DNA of 20,547 nt from Nitrospirota bacterium (GTDB taxonomy: Bacteria > Nitrospirota > JAOUDF01): positions 1 to 20,547 of the forward strand of contig JAOUDF010000022.1 of NCBI GenBank assembly GCA_029859385.1. Reading direction: 5' to 3'. Positions 1 to 7,906 of this stretch are shown here, one piece after another (the stretch's first letter is position 1; every line of letters starts with the position of its first letter). The position numbers and the translations under genes are program-made. The notes beneath the pieces are model-generated. The model did not search any database and was not told where the DNA came from. It saw nothing but the letters and a program-made list of their open reading frames with translations.

Positions 1-821
1 TTCAGGAGAAAACCACCGGCGTTTATGATCCCTGCATGAAGAAGGGCATGGACAGGTGTGGGCGCAAAGAGCGATTCGGGCAGCCACCCATGCAGCGGAA
101 ACTGGGCCGACTTGCTCATGGCGCCGATAAAGATAAGCAGTGTGACCGCCGTGGCGGCGCTTATCTCAAGACCTCCCCCGGGCAACAGTGAAAAAGTGGT
201 CGTAACCTCTGCGGCACGGCTGAAAAGCTGGCGGAAATCAAGCGTGCCGTAAACCTGATAGGCAAGGACGATCCCGGCGAGAAAACCGACATCTCCTATT
301 CGCAGCATGGTATACGTCCTGAAGGAGCCCTGCACAGTCGGTGGATGCTGGTAGTTATAGGAGAGAAGGCTCAGAAAGAAGCTTAAAAGCTGCCAGAAGA
401 AAAAGAGCATCAGAAGGTTGGCGCTGGAGACCATGCACAGAAGCGAAAAGGCGGTAAGCGCCAGCAGCGTATGGTAGCGTCCGCGCCCCCGTTCCGGCTG
501 CATATAGCGCGTTGAAAACAGCGCTATGAGCGTGGTAATCCCCGAAATGACGGTCATCATAACGGCCGCCAGCCGGTCGATATAGAGGTCAAAGCTCAGG
601 AAACCGCTTAACGGCGATGAAAAGATAGGTACGTGGATTGCCCGGTGTCCCGGCGCGGCGACATCAATGAGGACCTGCAGGGAGACCACGAATGCCGCCG
701 CCTTGGCCAGAACCGCGAACCTGAATGCCTTCCGGCCGATCATATCACCGGGAAGAGCGGTAATGAGTGCTGCTGCAAGCGGCGCCAGAAGTATTAAGAT
801 AGGGTAATAAGCGGTCGTCAT
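1..821 (-). CDS. dabB: DabB/NuoL-family proton-conducting membrane subunit (5' part, truncated by left edge)
   Basis: Reading leftward from ATG at 821 gives about 273 residues without a stop; an in-frame TAA lies 21 nt upstream, which fixes the start. The protein is strongly hydrophobic with several membrane helices and belongs to the proton-translocating NuoL/MrpA/DabB superfamily. Near the left edge the conserved block MSKSAQFPLHGWLPES is followed by APTPVHALLHAGIINAGGFL. The 'LHAGIINAGGF' form is typical of DabB, the membrane partner of DabA (DUF2309) in energy-coupled bicarbonate uptake, whereas NuoL usually has 'IHAATMVAAGVY'. The usual superfamily lysine in 'SKSAQFP' is present. Family role: H+- or Na+-driven CO2 hydration and bicarbonate accumulation at the inner membrane. 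The DabA gene would be expected just outside the left edge, but I cannot see it. The ribosome site is weak. A NuoL-like hydrogenase or Mrp subunit is the alternative. Confidence 0.75.
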   Translation of the reverse strand, partial: MTTAYYPILILLAPLAAALITALPGDMIGRKAFRFAVLAKAAAFVVSLQVLIDVAAPGHRAIHVPIFSSPLSGFLSFDLYIDRLAAVMMTVISGITTLIALFSTRYMQPERGRGRYHTLLALTAFSLLCMVSSANLLMLFFFWQLLSFFLSLLSYNYQHPPTVQGSFRTYTMLRIGDVGFLAGIVLAYQVYGTLDFRQLFSRAAEVTTTFSLLPGGGLEISAATAVTLLIFIGAMSKSAQFPLHGWLPESLFAPTPVHALLHAGIINAGGFLL

Positions 822-1233
822 CTTCAGTCTGTTTATGCATTAAGGGGAAAATAAAAAAGCCGGCACACGTCCCTGTCAGACTTCATTCCACGAGATCTCC
901 CTCATGAAACACCAACTGGGCTGTCCGGTGGGTTGGGACTGGGCAACCTGCGTTGCTCCAGATTGTAATCCCGGCATAATTGCGGGTATCGCGAGAAAAC
1001 GCTACTAAGGTAATATGTTCGATTTTGCCCTGTCAAGCATAATCGGCAGATGCCTTCCCGCATGATTCGACAGATATCCCCCCCTTCCGAAATTTTCTCT
1101 TCCGCAACAAAATTGATGACAAATTTATGCGCATAGTGCAGATTAATACTTAATAATTGTCAGCTTGGGCCGATAATAGACCCGTATGTTCACCGCCTGT
1201 GCGACAAAAGCCCAATGGAGCTATAAAACACAA
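822..1233. other. Divergent intergenic region between dabB-like gene and sensor operon
   Basis: About 410 bp separate the leftward dabB-like gene from the preferred start of the rightward binding-protein gene. It must carry both promoters. The stretch 1085-1170 is AT-rich, but I see no convincing -35/-10 pair, inverted repeat, sigma54 site or riboswitch. An alternative upstream start of the binding-protein gene at 1186 falls inside it. Confidence 0.5.
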
Positions 1234-2157
1234 ATGCATCTGTTGACCGGAAACAGGGGTTTTATCTTTGCTACAATCCTGCTGCTTTCCGTCTTTCTGC
1301 ACCCGCTCCGCTCGCTTGCCGCACCCGTTGCCGTCATCGTCGACTCTTCCCTCAAACCTTACGCCGAGGCCCTCGCCGGGTTCAAAGAAGAATTCAGGGG
1401 AGAGGTCGACGTTTTCGAAACGACCAAATACAACGCATCATCTCTTGCCAGAATGCTTGACAAGAGGGAGTACGCAGCAATCGCCGCCATCGGCGCCGAA
1501 CCTCTGAAGAATGTAGCGGGCCTCAAGGGAATTCCCATCGTCACCGGCATGGTGGTCAACCCCCTTGCATTCCCCGATATCGATCGATCCGGCATCTCGG
1601 GGGTAACGCTTACCATCCCCCCCCTCGCCTCACTCCGGACACTAAAGCAGATTGCCCCCTCGGTGCGACGGGTGGGGGTCGTGTACAACCCTGCCCAGTC
1701 TTCCCAGCTGCTCAGAGAGGCAATGAAGGATGCCGCCTCATTAGAGATAGAGCTCATAATGCGCTCCGTCGAAACTCCCAACCAGGCAGTTGACGCCTTC
1801 AAATCGCTGGAGAGCCACGTGGACGCCTTTCTGCTGGTGCCCGACATGGTCGCGATCAATGCGGTGTCACTCGACTATCTCCTCCTCAGCTCATTCAGAC
1901 ACAGGCTGCCGGTGGTGGGGTTCTCCTCCAAATACGTAAAGATGGGGGCGCTGCTTTCACTGTCGTTCGACGAGCGGGATATCGGACGCCAGATGGCGGA
2001 AATAGCCCGGCGCATTGTACAGGGTGAACCTGCAAAATCAGTACTTTTTGTGCATCCGCGCAAGTTCAGCATCGATGTGAACAGTCGCACCGCCGAGAGC
2101 TTGGGCATTACCATACCGGCAAAGGTTCTTAAAGAGGTGAACGTCTACACGCCATGA
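1234..2157 (+). CDS. Periplasmic substrate-binding protein, ABC_sub_bind family (probably sensory)
   Basis: 307 residues from ATG 1234. An ATG at 1186 also opens the frame, but 1234 is preferred because GGAG lies at 1217-1220 and the protein then begins with a normal signal peptide: a short basic N-terminus, a hydrophobic core (IFATILLLSVF) and a cleavage site near SLA|AP. The mature protein has the two-lobe pattern of the ABC_sub_bind family (PF04392 type), including 'VRRVGVVYNP' at the start of one lobe and 'LPVVGFSSKYVKMGALLSLS' near the end. Family members bind small ligands in the periplasm. No permease or ATPase gene is nearby. Its TGA overlaps the ATG of the following kinase gene in an ATGA, so the two are translationally coupled, which suggests it presents a ligand to the kinase rather than feeding a transporter. 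The ligand is unknown. Confidence 0.85.
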   Translation: MHLLTGNRGFIFATILLLSVFLHPLRSLAAPVAVIVDSSLKPYAEALAGFKEEFRGEVDVFETTKYNASSLARMLDKREYAAIAAIGAEPLKNVAGLKGIPIVTGMVVNPLAFPDIDRSGISGVTLTIPPLASLRTLKQIAPSVRRVGVVYNPAQSSQLLREAMKDAASLEIELIMRSVETPNQAVDAFKSLESHVDAFLLVPDMVAINAVSLDYLLLSSFRHRLPVVGFSSKYVKMGALLSLSFDERDIGRQMAEIARRIVQGEPAKSVLFVHPRKFSIDVNSRTAESLGITIPAKVLKEVNVYTP

Positions 2158-4436
2158 TGACGAGGCCGTTCCGTTCCATATATACGACTGTACTGCTCGG
2201 GGTCATCTTTCTCGTATTTGTCCTCAGCGCCATCATTACGTCCTTTTTCCTGTGGGAGGGGAGGAATATCCAGGAAGAAGAGCTCGTCAAGCGTGGGGAC
2301 TTCTTCGCCAGCCGCACGGCCCTTCTCGGAGAACTCGGCGTCTTCAGCGGAAACAGGGAGCTGCTGCTCTCCCTGTGCGGAAACGTCATGTCCGACGCCG
2401 ACATTGTCGAAGTCTCATTCTACGACAATAACGGGCGTTTGATCACGGGCAAACGATCAAAAGGCGACATCAGGGAACAGTTAAGCGAGGAAGAAATGGC
2501 AATGCCGGCTAACCGGAAGAAGTCTCTCCCTGGAAACGACGCGAAACATTATCTTTTCATGGCGCCTGTCCAGACAAAGATGCACGCCTCCGAACTCGAC
2601 CTCTTCAATGAACTGCCCGGCTCCAACCAGCTCAGCACCATCGGCTGGACAAGAGTGGAAATGTCGGGGAAGACCATTGCAATGAAAAACCGGGAAATGG
2701 TCCGGCGCAGTCTGCTGATTGCCGTGGTGCTGACCCTCGCCGTGGTCGCACTGACTTATCTTTTCCTTAGGGGACAGATCCGCAGGCCTCTGAAACAGCT
2801 GGTGGCAGCAGTCGAAGAGATGGGTCAGGGAAAGCTCGACCAGAAGATAGAAATCCCTGTTTCAAACGAGATAGGAATCCTTGCCGAAGAGTTCAACCGT
2901 ATGGCCGACGCGCTTCGGGAACGGGAGGTCCAGCTGCTGAGGCTTGCAAAGGCCGTTGAAGGAGCCAACGAAGGCATTCTGATAGCCGACCCACAACACA
3001 GGGTAGTCTATGTCAACCCCGCTTTTGAACGTATGACCCTGCGAGAGCGAAACGAAGTACTGGGCAGCAGCCTCATTGAATATATCGACTGCGACAAACA
3101 GGGCGACCACTGCGAGCAGTTCAAGGCTGCGCTCGAAGAGGGGAAACCCCATATCCTTGAGATCACGATAACGCGCAAGGATAACTCTGCATTTCTGGCG
3201 GAGATATCGATCTCCCCCATATTCAACGAGAAGGGTGAAAAGATATACACACGTCTCGTCGAACGAGACATTACCGAGAAAGACCGGCTTGAAAAGAGTC
3301 TGATGCATTCACAGAAGATGGAGGCTGTCGGGACACTGGCAGGAGGAATAGCCCACGACTTCAACAACGTTCTGAACGGCATCATCGGCTATGCAACCCT
3401 GGCCATGGACTCCCTCAAGGGTGACGGCAGCAAGGCGCAAAAACACCTCACTACCATAGACTCCCTTGGCCGCCGCGCCGCCGGACTCACCCAGCAGCTG
3501 CTCGGCTTCGCCCGGCGGGGCAAATACCGCTCGGAGCCCCTGTCGCTAAACTTGCTGGCCGATGAAGTGACGGCCCTCCTTTCGGAGACGCTGGACCGGC
3601 GGATCAATATTGTAAGGCATCTTGCCCCCGAGCTGCCTCTGGTGAAAGCAGACGGCAATCAGTTGCACCAGGTTTTATTGAACCTGAGCCTCAACGCGCG
3701 CGACGCCATGCCCGAGGGAGGCACTCTCACTTTCAAGACCGATGTCATTCTTGTTGACCGGAAGGCGGCAGACAAGTACAAATACGAGGTAAATCCCGGC
3801 TGGTATGTCCAGTTGTCCATCTCGGACACCGGCCATGGCATGAACAAGGAGACCGTTGAGCGCATCTTTGAGCCTTTCTTCACTACCAAGGAACCGGGGA
3901 AAGGGACGGGACTCGGGCTGGCCATGGTATACGGCATCATCAAGAACCACGGCGGGTTCATCAGCGTCTACTCGGTCCCCGGCACAGGCACGACATTCAA
4001 GATATATCTGCCTCGAGCGGAAGAAACCCTGAAAACTCATACTGTCAGCAAGGAGGAAAAACGTATGGCCAATGAAACCATTCTCGTGGTGGACGACGAA
4101 TCATTCATCCGGGATATGCTTGAAGAGATGCTTACTCCCTTTGGTTATACAGTACTGGCCGCGGAAAGCGGTGAAGCGTGCTTAGAGATGTTAACGGCGA
4201 ATCAGCCACCGGTCGACATTGTGCTGATGGATCTCATAATGCCCGGAATGGGCGGCAAAAAAGCCTTCGCAAAGATCAAGGAAATTTATCCGGGCATAAG
4301 AATCCTCATTTCCAGTGGATACGGAGACGAAGAGGACGTGAGAGACATCCTCAGCAGCGGGGCGTCAGGGTTTGTCCAAAAACCGTATTTCCGCGACCAG
4401 TTGGTTGAAGGTATTAGGAGGGCTCTCGATGCCTGA
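2154..4436 (+). CDS. Hybrid sensor histidine kinase (TM-HAMP-PAS-HisKA-HATPase-REC)
   Basis: 760 residues, inner-membrane sensor. Transmembrane helix 1 spans about residues 10-34 and helix 2 about 187-206, enclosing a periplasmic region of about 150 residues with no domain I recognise. Then follow HAMP (about 207-260), PAS (about 262-380), a HisKA dimerisation domain with H-box AGGIAHDFNN (phospho-accepting His401), a HATPase domain with N-box Asn510/Asn514, DTGHGM and GKGTGLGLAM, and a C-terminal receiver with acidic pair Asp647/Asp648, phospho-acceptor Asp693 (VLMDLIMPGMGG) and Lys743. All catalytic residues are present, so it should autophosphorylate and pass phosphate to its own receiver. 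It starts within the stop of the binding-protein gene, and its 3' end overlaps the next gene by 8 bp. No DNA-binding output domain is encoded here. A strong ribosome site with an ATG lies inside it before the receiver (separate entry). Confidence 0.95.
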   Translation: MMTRPFRSIYTTVLLGVIFLVFVLSAIITSFFLWEGRNIQEEELVKRGDFFASRTALLGELGVFSGNRELLLSLCGNVMSDADIVEVSFYDNNGRLITGKRSKGDIREQLSEEEMAMPANRKKSLPGNDAKHYLFMAPVQTKMHASELDLFNELPGSNQLSTIGWTRVEMSGKTIAMKNREMVRRSLLIAVVLTLAVVALTYLFLRGQIRRPLKQLVAAVEEMGQGKLDQKIEIPVSNEIGILAEEFNRMADALREREVQLLRLAKAVEGANEGILIADPQHRVVYVNPAFERMTLRERNEVLGSSLIEYIDCDKQGDHCEQFKAALEEGKPHILEITITRKDNSAFLAEISISPIFNEKGEKIYTRLVERDITEKDRLEKSLMHSQKMEAVGTLAGGIAHDFNNVLNGIIGYATLAMDSLKGDGSKAQKHLTTIDSLGRRAAGLTQQLLGFARRGKYRSEPLSLNLLADEVTALLSETLDRRINIVRHLAPELPLVKADGNQLHQVLLNLSLNARDAMPEGGTLTFKTDVILVDRKAADKYKYEVNPGWYVQLSISDTGHGMNKETVERIFEPFFTTKEPGKGTGLGLAMVYGIIKNHGGFISVYSVPGTGTTFKIYLPRAEETLKTHTVSKEEKRMANETILVVDDESFIRDMLEEMLTPFGYTVLAAESGEACLEMLTANQPPVDIVLMDLIMPGMGGKKAFAKIKEIYPGIRILISSGYGDEEDVRDILSSGASGFVQKPYFRDQLVEGIRRALDA
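4051..4067 (+). promoter_or_regulatory. Internal Shine-Dalgarno and ATG at the receiver domain of the hybrid kinase
   Basis: AGGAGG at 4051-4056 lies 8 nt before an in-frame ATG at 4065-4067 (Met638), exactly in the linker before the receiver. Initiation here would make a 123-residue, CheY-like single-domain receiver carrying Asp693. The motif is seen directly; its use is inferred. It may instead be a relic of a fusion between a kinase gene and a separate response-regulator gene. Confidence 0.5.
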
Positions 4437-5154
4437 TTGTCCTGAAAGAGATGTCGTGAAATTTCAGTTGCCGCTTCCCGCGGAAGACTGTCTGCACGAT
4501 CTGTACGGAGCCGCCATGGCGGGGCGCCTGACTAAGGACTTCGCCCACCAGATAGGTAATTGCCTCTTTGGCATCATGGGGTACACGGAAGTCCTTTTAG
4601 CCAATATGGCGGAAAATGACCCGCAAAGACGCCGCGTCAGGATCATCGAAGAGCAGGCAACCGGACTGAAGCGACTTATCGACGGCCTCACTGAGATGTC
4701 CAGCCAGAAAGAGTCGCCGGTCGAGCTTATCGACATACAAAAACTGGTACAGCAGATCGTGTTGCTTTTGCACAACCCTGCGGTAAAGGCCGGGGTTACC
4801 GTGACGGAAGAGTATCAGGAGGAACTGCCCCAGCTCAATATCGAGAGCGCACGGCTGAAGCGGGCGATATGCAGCATTCTTCACTATTCCATCGGGTGGA
4901 ACTCCATGAAGCATGTGCATATTTCAGTCAGCTCCGCTGACGAGCGCGTTGAAATCAGGATTACGGGAGCTTCGCCAACAGATGGTGAAATGCCTGACCA
5001 GGCAAACGAGCGAGAGGGCTCTCGATTGACCTTGGACAACCTCCCACTTCATGTAGGCCGTATGAATGTGGACGAGCTTGGCGGAGAGTTGACATCTAGC
5101 TGCGAAAACAAGGTAATGACCTTTACCATTGCACTAGAAGCGGGGATGGCATAG
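4429..5154 (+). CDS. Histidine-kinase-like protein with intact H-box but degenerate ATP-binding domain
   Basis: 241 residues from ATG 4429. This start is chosen over an upstream one at 4372 because AGGAGG at 4416-4421 sits 7 nt before it. It overlaps the hybrid kinase by 8 bp. Residues about 30-100 form a two-helix HisKA-like region, LTKDFAHQIGNCLFGIMGY, with His40 aligning to the phospho-accepting His401 of the hybrid kinase. Residues about 110-240 resemble a HATPase fold, but the expected motifs are missing: the N-box position reads SILHYSIGWNS, the DxGxG position reads RITGASPTDG, and no GxGLG loop is visible. It therefore probably cannot bind ATP or autophosphorylate. No membrane segment or signal peptide is seen, so it is probably cytoplasmic. 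A histidine phosphotransferase like Spo0B, or an allosteric partner of the kinase, are the likeliest roles. Function is inference. Confidence 0.75.
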   Translation: MPDCPERDVVKFQLPLPAEDCLHDLYGAAMAGRLTKDFAHQIGNCLFGIMGYTEVLLANMAENDPQRRRVRIIEEQATGLKRLIDGLTEMSSQKESPVELIDIQKLVQQIVLLLHNPAVKAGVTVTEEYQEELPQLNIESARLKRAICSILHYSIGWNSMKHVHISVSSADERVEIRITGASPTDGEMPDQANEREGSRLTLDNLPLHVGRMNVDELGGELTSSCENKVMTFTIALEAGMA

Positions 5155-5171
5155 GAATCAATGCTTCCGAT

Positions 5172-5217
5172 CCGGCCATGCACCGTGGAGCATATCGTGT
5201 GCCGGGGCATATTTTTT
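5172..5217 (+). terminator. Candidate terminator after the signalling operon
   Basis: CCGGC (5172-5176) can pair with GCCGG (5201-5205), enclosing a smaller ATGC/GCAT stem (5178-5181 with 5190-5193). Six T residues follow at 5212-5217. It lies 18 bp after the stop codon at 5154. The stem is interrupted and the T run is offset, so confidence is low. Confidence 0.35.
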
Positions 5218-5234
5218 AGGATGGAACAAGTTTC

Positions 5235-5289
5235 GTTCATTTTTGAACACTAATTTTTGAGGTTGACTCCACCGGGAAACAGTTGTAAT
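5235..5289 (+). promoter_or_regulatory. Possible operator and weak promoter before the TonB receptor gene
   Basis: GTTCA (5235-5239) and TGAAC (5244-5248) form a short inverted repeat with a 4-bp spacer. Downstream, TTGACT (5263-5268) and TGTAAT (5284-5289) resemble -35 and -10 boxes, but the 15-bp spacing is short. The sequence does not contain a clear Fur-box match, and I see no cobalamin riboswitch. Confidence 0.25.
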
Positions 5290-5365
5290 TTTTTAATCTT
5301 CAATTCTATTGAACTCAGTCGGTGCTTCTCTGTACATCACATCTTTGCAAGGAGCCGGACATAGA

Positions 5366-7450
5366 ATGTTGCTCAAGAAGGGTCGCAAATCAAGGGCAAA
5401 GCTGATTCTGCTTATCGCCGCAATACTTGCGCAACCTTTCACCCACCTTCCCGCCCAGGCCGAGAACGCTCCCCTAACCTATACGGGTAAAGAAGAACTC
5501 AGCCTGTTCTACTTTGAAGAAGATCTCGTCGTTACCGCCACCAAACAGGCAACCCCCCTGAGCAAGGTCCCCGCCGTCGCCACCGTTATCAGTGCCGAGC
5601 AGATACGGAATATGGGGGCGAGGACGCTATCGGAAGCCTTGAAGGCCGTGCCGGGGATTGGGGTGTACCAGGATGCTTTCCACGACAAGGTGGTTGAAGT
5701 TCGGGGTATAAAGTCTTTGACGTCATCCAAGATACTGCTTCTTGTCGACGGCATTCGTCTCAACAACCTACTGTACGGCGGAGCTTTTGTTACACATGCG
5801 GATATGCCGCTGGATAACGTAAAGCGCATTGAGGTCATCCGCGGCCCCGCTTCAGCCCTTTATGGCGCCAATGCATTCGCTGCAATTATCAACGTCATCA
5901 CCAAGGAGGGGGCCGATATCGACGGTGTTGACCTTCATGTTGGCGGAGGTAGCTGGGATTCGCAACATTACGGGGCGGTTGCGGGAAAGAAGTCAGGTGA
6001 CCTTCAGGCTGCTGTTTTTTTCAACTACGTAGATACCAACGGCTTTCGCGACCGCGTCGAGCAGGACTCGGATCCCTACGCCTCTTCCGTCGCCCCTGGC
6101 AATACTGATCTGTGGCGGAGACGTTTCGACAGCGGCCTTACTGCTTCGTGGAAAGATCTGCGTCTTGAGTATCGACATATGGAGAGTAACAGAGGGCCAT
6201 ATATTGGCGTTGCTTCAGCGCTAAATGATGAGAGCCACGCCCAGTCTATCGAAGACATCGGAGAGCTTACTTATCGGCATGTCTTCGGCGATAACCTGAC
6301 AGTCATGGCCCGCACATATGCCAGCCTGCTACGAACAAATCTCTATTGGGAGATATACTCTGAAGGGTTCGCGGGCGTTTATCCCGATGGACTTCTAGGA
6401 AATCCCCGGTTCAAAAATCAAGCATATGGTTTTGAGCTACAGGCTGACTATAAACTATTCAAAGATAACCTGCTGACCATCGGTATCACTCAAGAACAGT
6501 CAAAGCAATACGACGTACAACACTGGGCTAACTTCAACCCGAACACCGGTGCGCCGTTGGCTGGAGGATTTCAGAATGTCACCGACACCTTGAACTGGAA
6601 CCAGAACCGCCACCGAACTATCAAAGCCTGGTACGTGCAGGATTCCTGGAAGCTTTTTGACAAGATCGAACTTATCAGCGGGGTACGGCATGATGAGTAC
6701 AGTGACTTCGGCAACACCACCAATCCCAGGGCAGGGGTAGTGTGGGAAGCAATGAAGGATACCTACATCAAGCTGTTGGCAGGCCGAGCCTTCCGTGCGC
6801 CGACCTTTGAAGAACTTTACAATCAAAATAACCCCGCCGTTACCGGCAATCCAAACCTTGATCCCGAAGTTATAACTACCACAGAGGTAAGTGTGGAAAC
6901 AAAGAAGATAAAGGACACGACCCTTCGATTGAGTTATTTCAAGAACTATATTAGAGATATCATTGAATTGCAGCAAGTTGGCGCAGAAAAGATATACACC
7001 AATGGAGGCCGAAGCAAAACCGCAGGCGTTGAAGCAGAAGCCAGATACGACTTCAACAAGACAGACCATGTCTATACCAACTTTACCTGGCTCGAACCCA
7101 AGCGGCTGGGCAGCGGTGGAGAGATTACCGATATTCCAAAATGGCGGGCCAACATCGGTGGTAACGTGGCCTTCGCCCGGTATTTCAACTTCAATACCAA
7201 CCTCTTCATATCAGCTGATCGCCCCAGAACAGTCAGTGATTCGCGCAAGGACATCCCGTCCTATGCAACTATCGATGCAGCGCTTACCGTCAAGAACTTC
7301 AAGAGCTATTTAAAAGGGCTGGAGATTCAGCTCATTGCCAGGAACCTCCTCGACAAGCGTTATGATGACGCCGCACCCTCGACCACCGTTCCCGGCGACT
7401 ACCCTCGAGATGGTCGAGAGATATTCCTCGAAGCCAGGTACAAATTCTAA
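5366..7450 (+). CDS. TonB-dependent outer-membrane receptor
   Basis: 694 residues from ATG 5366. AAGGAG at 5349-5354 supports this start over an upstream TTG at 5309. The start also gives a clean signal peptide: KKGRKSRAK, then LILLIAAILA, with cleavage near AQAEN. A TonB-box-like stretch, DLVVTATK, precedes the plug domain, which shows LSEALKAVPGIGV, SKILLLVDGIRLNN and VKRIEVIRGPASALYGANAF. The remainder is a 22-strand-type barrel ending in the receptor signature around RAFRAPTFEELYN, GNPNLDPEV and NLLDKRYDD, and a final Phe (LEARYKF) typical of outer-membrane barrels. It imports a scarce ligand such as a ferric siderophore, heme, corrinoid or metal chelate using TonB energy. The substrate cannot be told from the sequence; BtuB/CirA-like is the closest general description. 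The next gene begins 34 bp downstream, so they are probably cotranscribed. Confidence 0.93.
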   Translation: MLLKKGRKSRAKLILLIAAILAQPFTHLPAQAENAPLTYTGKEELSLFYFEEDLVVTATKQATPLSKVPAVATVISAEQIRNMGARTLSEALKAVPGIGVYQDAFHDKVVEVRGIKSLTSSKILLLVDGIRLNNLLYGGAFVTHADMPLDNVKRIEVIRGPASALYGANAFAAIINVITKEGADIDGVDLHVGGGSWDSQHYGAVAGKKSGDLQAAVFFNYVDTNGFRDRVEQDSDPYASSVAPGNTDLWRRRFDSGLTASWKDLRLEYRHMESNRGPYIGVASALNDESHAQSIEDIGELTYRHVFGDNLTVMARTYASLLRTNLYWEIYSEGFAGVYPDGLLGNPRFKNQAYGFELQADYKLFKDNLLTIGITQEQSKQYDVQHWANFNPNTGAPLAGGFQNVTDTLNWNQNRHRTIKAWYVQDSWKLFDKIELISGVRHDEYSDFGNTTNPRAGVVWEAMKDTYIKLLAGRAFRAPTFEELYNQNNPAVTGNPNLDPEVITTTEVSVETKKIKDTTLRLSYFKNYIRDIIELQQVGAEKIYTNGGRSKTAGVEAEARYDFNKTDHVYTNFTWLEPKRLGSGGEITDIPKWRANIGGNVAFARYFNFNTNLFISADRPRTVSDSRKDIPSYATIDAALTVKNFKSYLKGLEIQLIARNLLDKRYDDAAPSTTVPGDYPRDGREIFLEARYKF

Positions 7451-7484
7451 CGCTTCGCTCTACCCTCCAAACGAGGGGGCCTTT

Positions 7485-7865
7485 ATGACGAACCTCATCA
7501 TCCTCGACTCTGTTTCACACCTGACCCCTGAGTGCAAAGGTGCCATCGTCGTTTGCGGGTCGCACGGTGGCGCATCAGCGGCGCGCCATGCACTGGCCTT
7601 TGAACCCGCTGCCATTTTCTTCAGCGACGCGGGAAAAGGCAAAGATAATGCAGGAATCGCAGGGCTTGCGCTATTTGATGCCCACAACATTCCGGCAGCA
7701 GCGATCGACATCTGGTCCGCCCGCATAGGCGACGGCAAGGACTCGTACGAATGCGGCAGCATCTCGGCAGTAAACCTGGCCGCTCAAAGATACGGGCTTG
7801 CAGACGGGATTACAGTAAAAACTGCTGTAGAAATATTAAAAGCTCTCTTTGGATTACAGGCGTAG
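7485..7865 (+). CDS. Small conserved protein of unknown function (GSHGG / SARIGDG motifs)
   Basis: 126 residues from ATG 7485, preceded by GAGGGGG. No signal peptide or membrane helix is seen, and the sequence looks like a compact alternating alpha/beta fold. Distinct motifs are VVCGSHGGASAARHAL near residue 20, SDAGKGKDNAGIAGLAL near residue 47, and SARIGDGKDSYECGSIS near residue 82. Glycine-rich turns with conserved Ser/His/Asp/Lys look like a ligand-binding or catalytic site, perhaps for a phosphorylated compound, but I do not know a named family or activity. I have an impression of similar hypothetical proteins in other bacteria but cannot confirm it here. It follows the TonB receptor gene by 34 bp, so a role in handling the imported ligand is possible, though this rests on position alone. 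Confidence 0.8.
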   Translation: MTNLIILDSVSHLTPECKGAIVVCGSHGGASAARHALAFEPAAIFFSDAGKGKDNAGIAGLALFDAHNIPAAAIDIWSARIGDGKDSYECGSISAVNLAAQRYGLADGITVKTAVEILKALFGLQA

Positions 7866-7889
7866 CCCAACACTCCTTTCGTCACGCGC

Positions 7890-7906
7890 TGTACCCAATG
7901 GGTACA
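7890..7906. promoter_or_regulatory. 17-bp perfect palindrome TGTACCCAATGGGTACA
   Basis: Two 8-bp arms surround a single central A, 24 bp after the stop of the small conserved gene. The one-base centre suits a dimeric repressor site. As RNA it could still form a 5-bp hairpin followed by ACTTTTATT, a weak terminator. The protein that might bind it is unknown. Confidence 0.45.

Noticed and set aside
58..252. Plus-strand ORF of 64 codons at the left edge
   Set aside because: It lies antisense to the dabB-like gene, whose conserved membrane motifs explain the region; no ribosome site or family resemblance.
1359..1859. Minus-strand ORF of 166 codons
   Set aside because: Shadow of the binding-protein gene; composition is that of the antisense frame and no motif is seen.
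5155..5365. Cobalamin riboswitch or Fur box upstream of the TonB receptor
   Set aside because: No B12-box-like conserved segments and no clear GATAATGATAATCATTATC-type match were found.
6500..7069. Minus-strand ORF of 189 codons opposite the TonB receptor
   Set aside because: The plus frame carries clear receptor motifs across this stretch; the antisense product resembles nothing.
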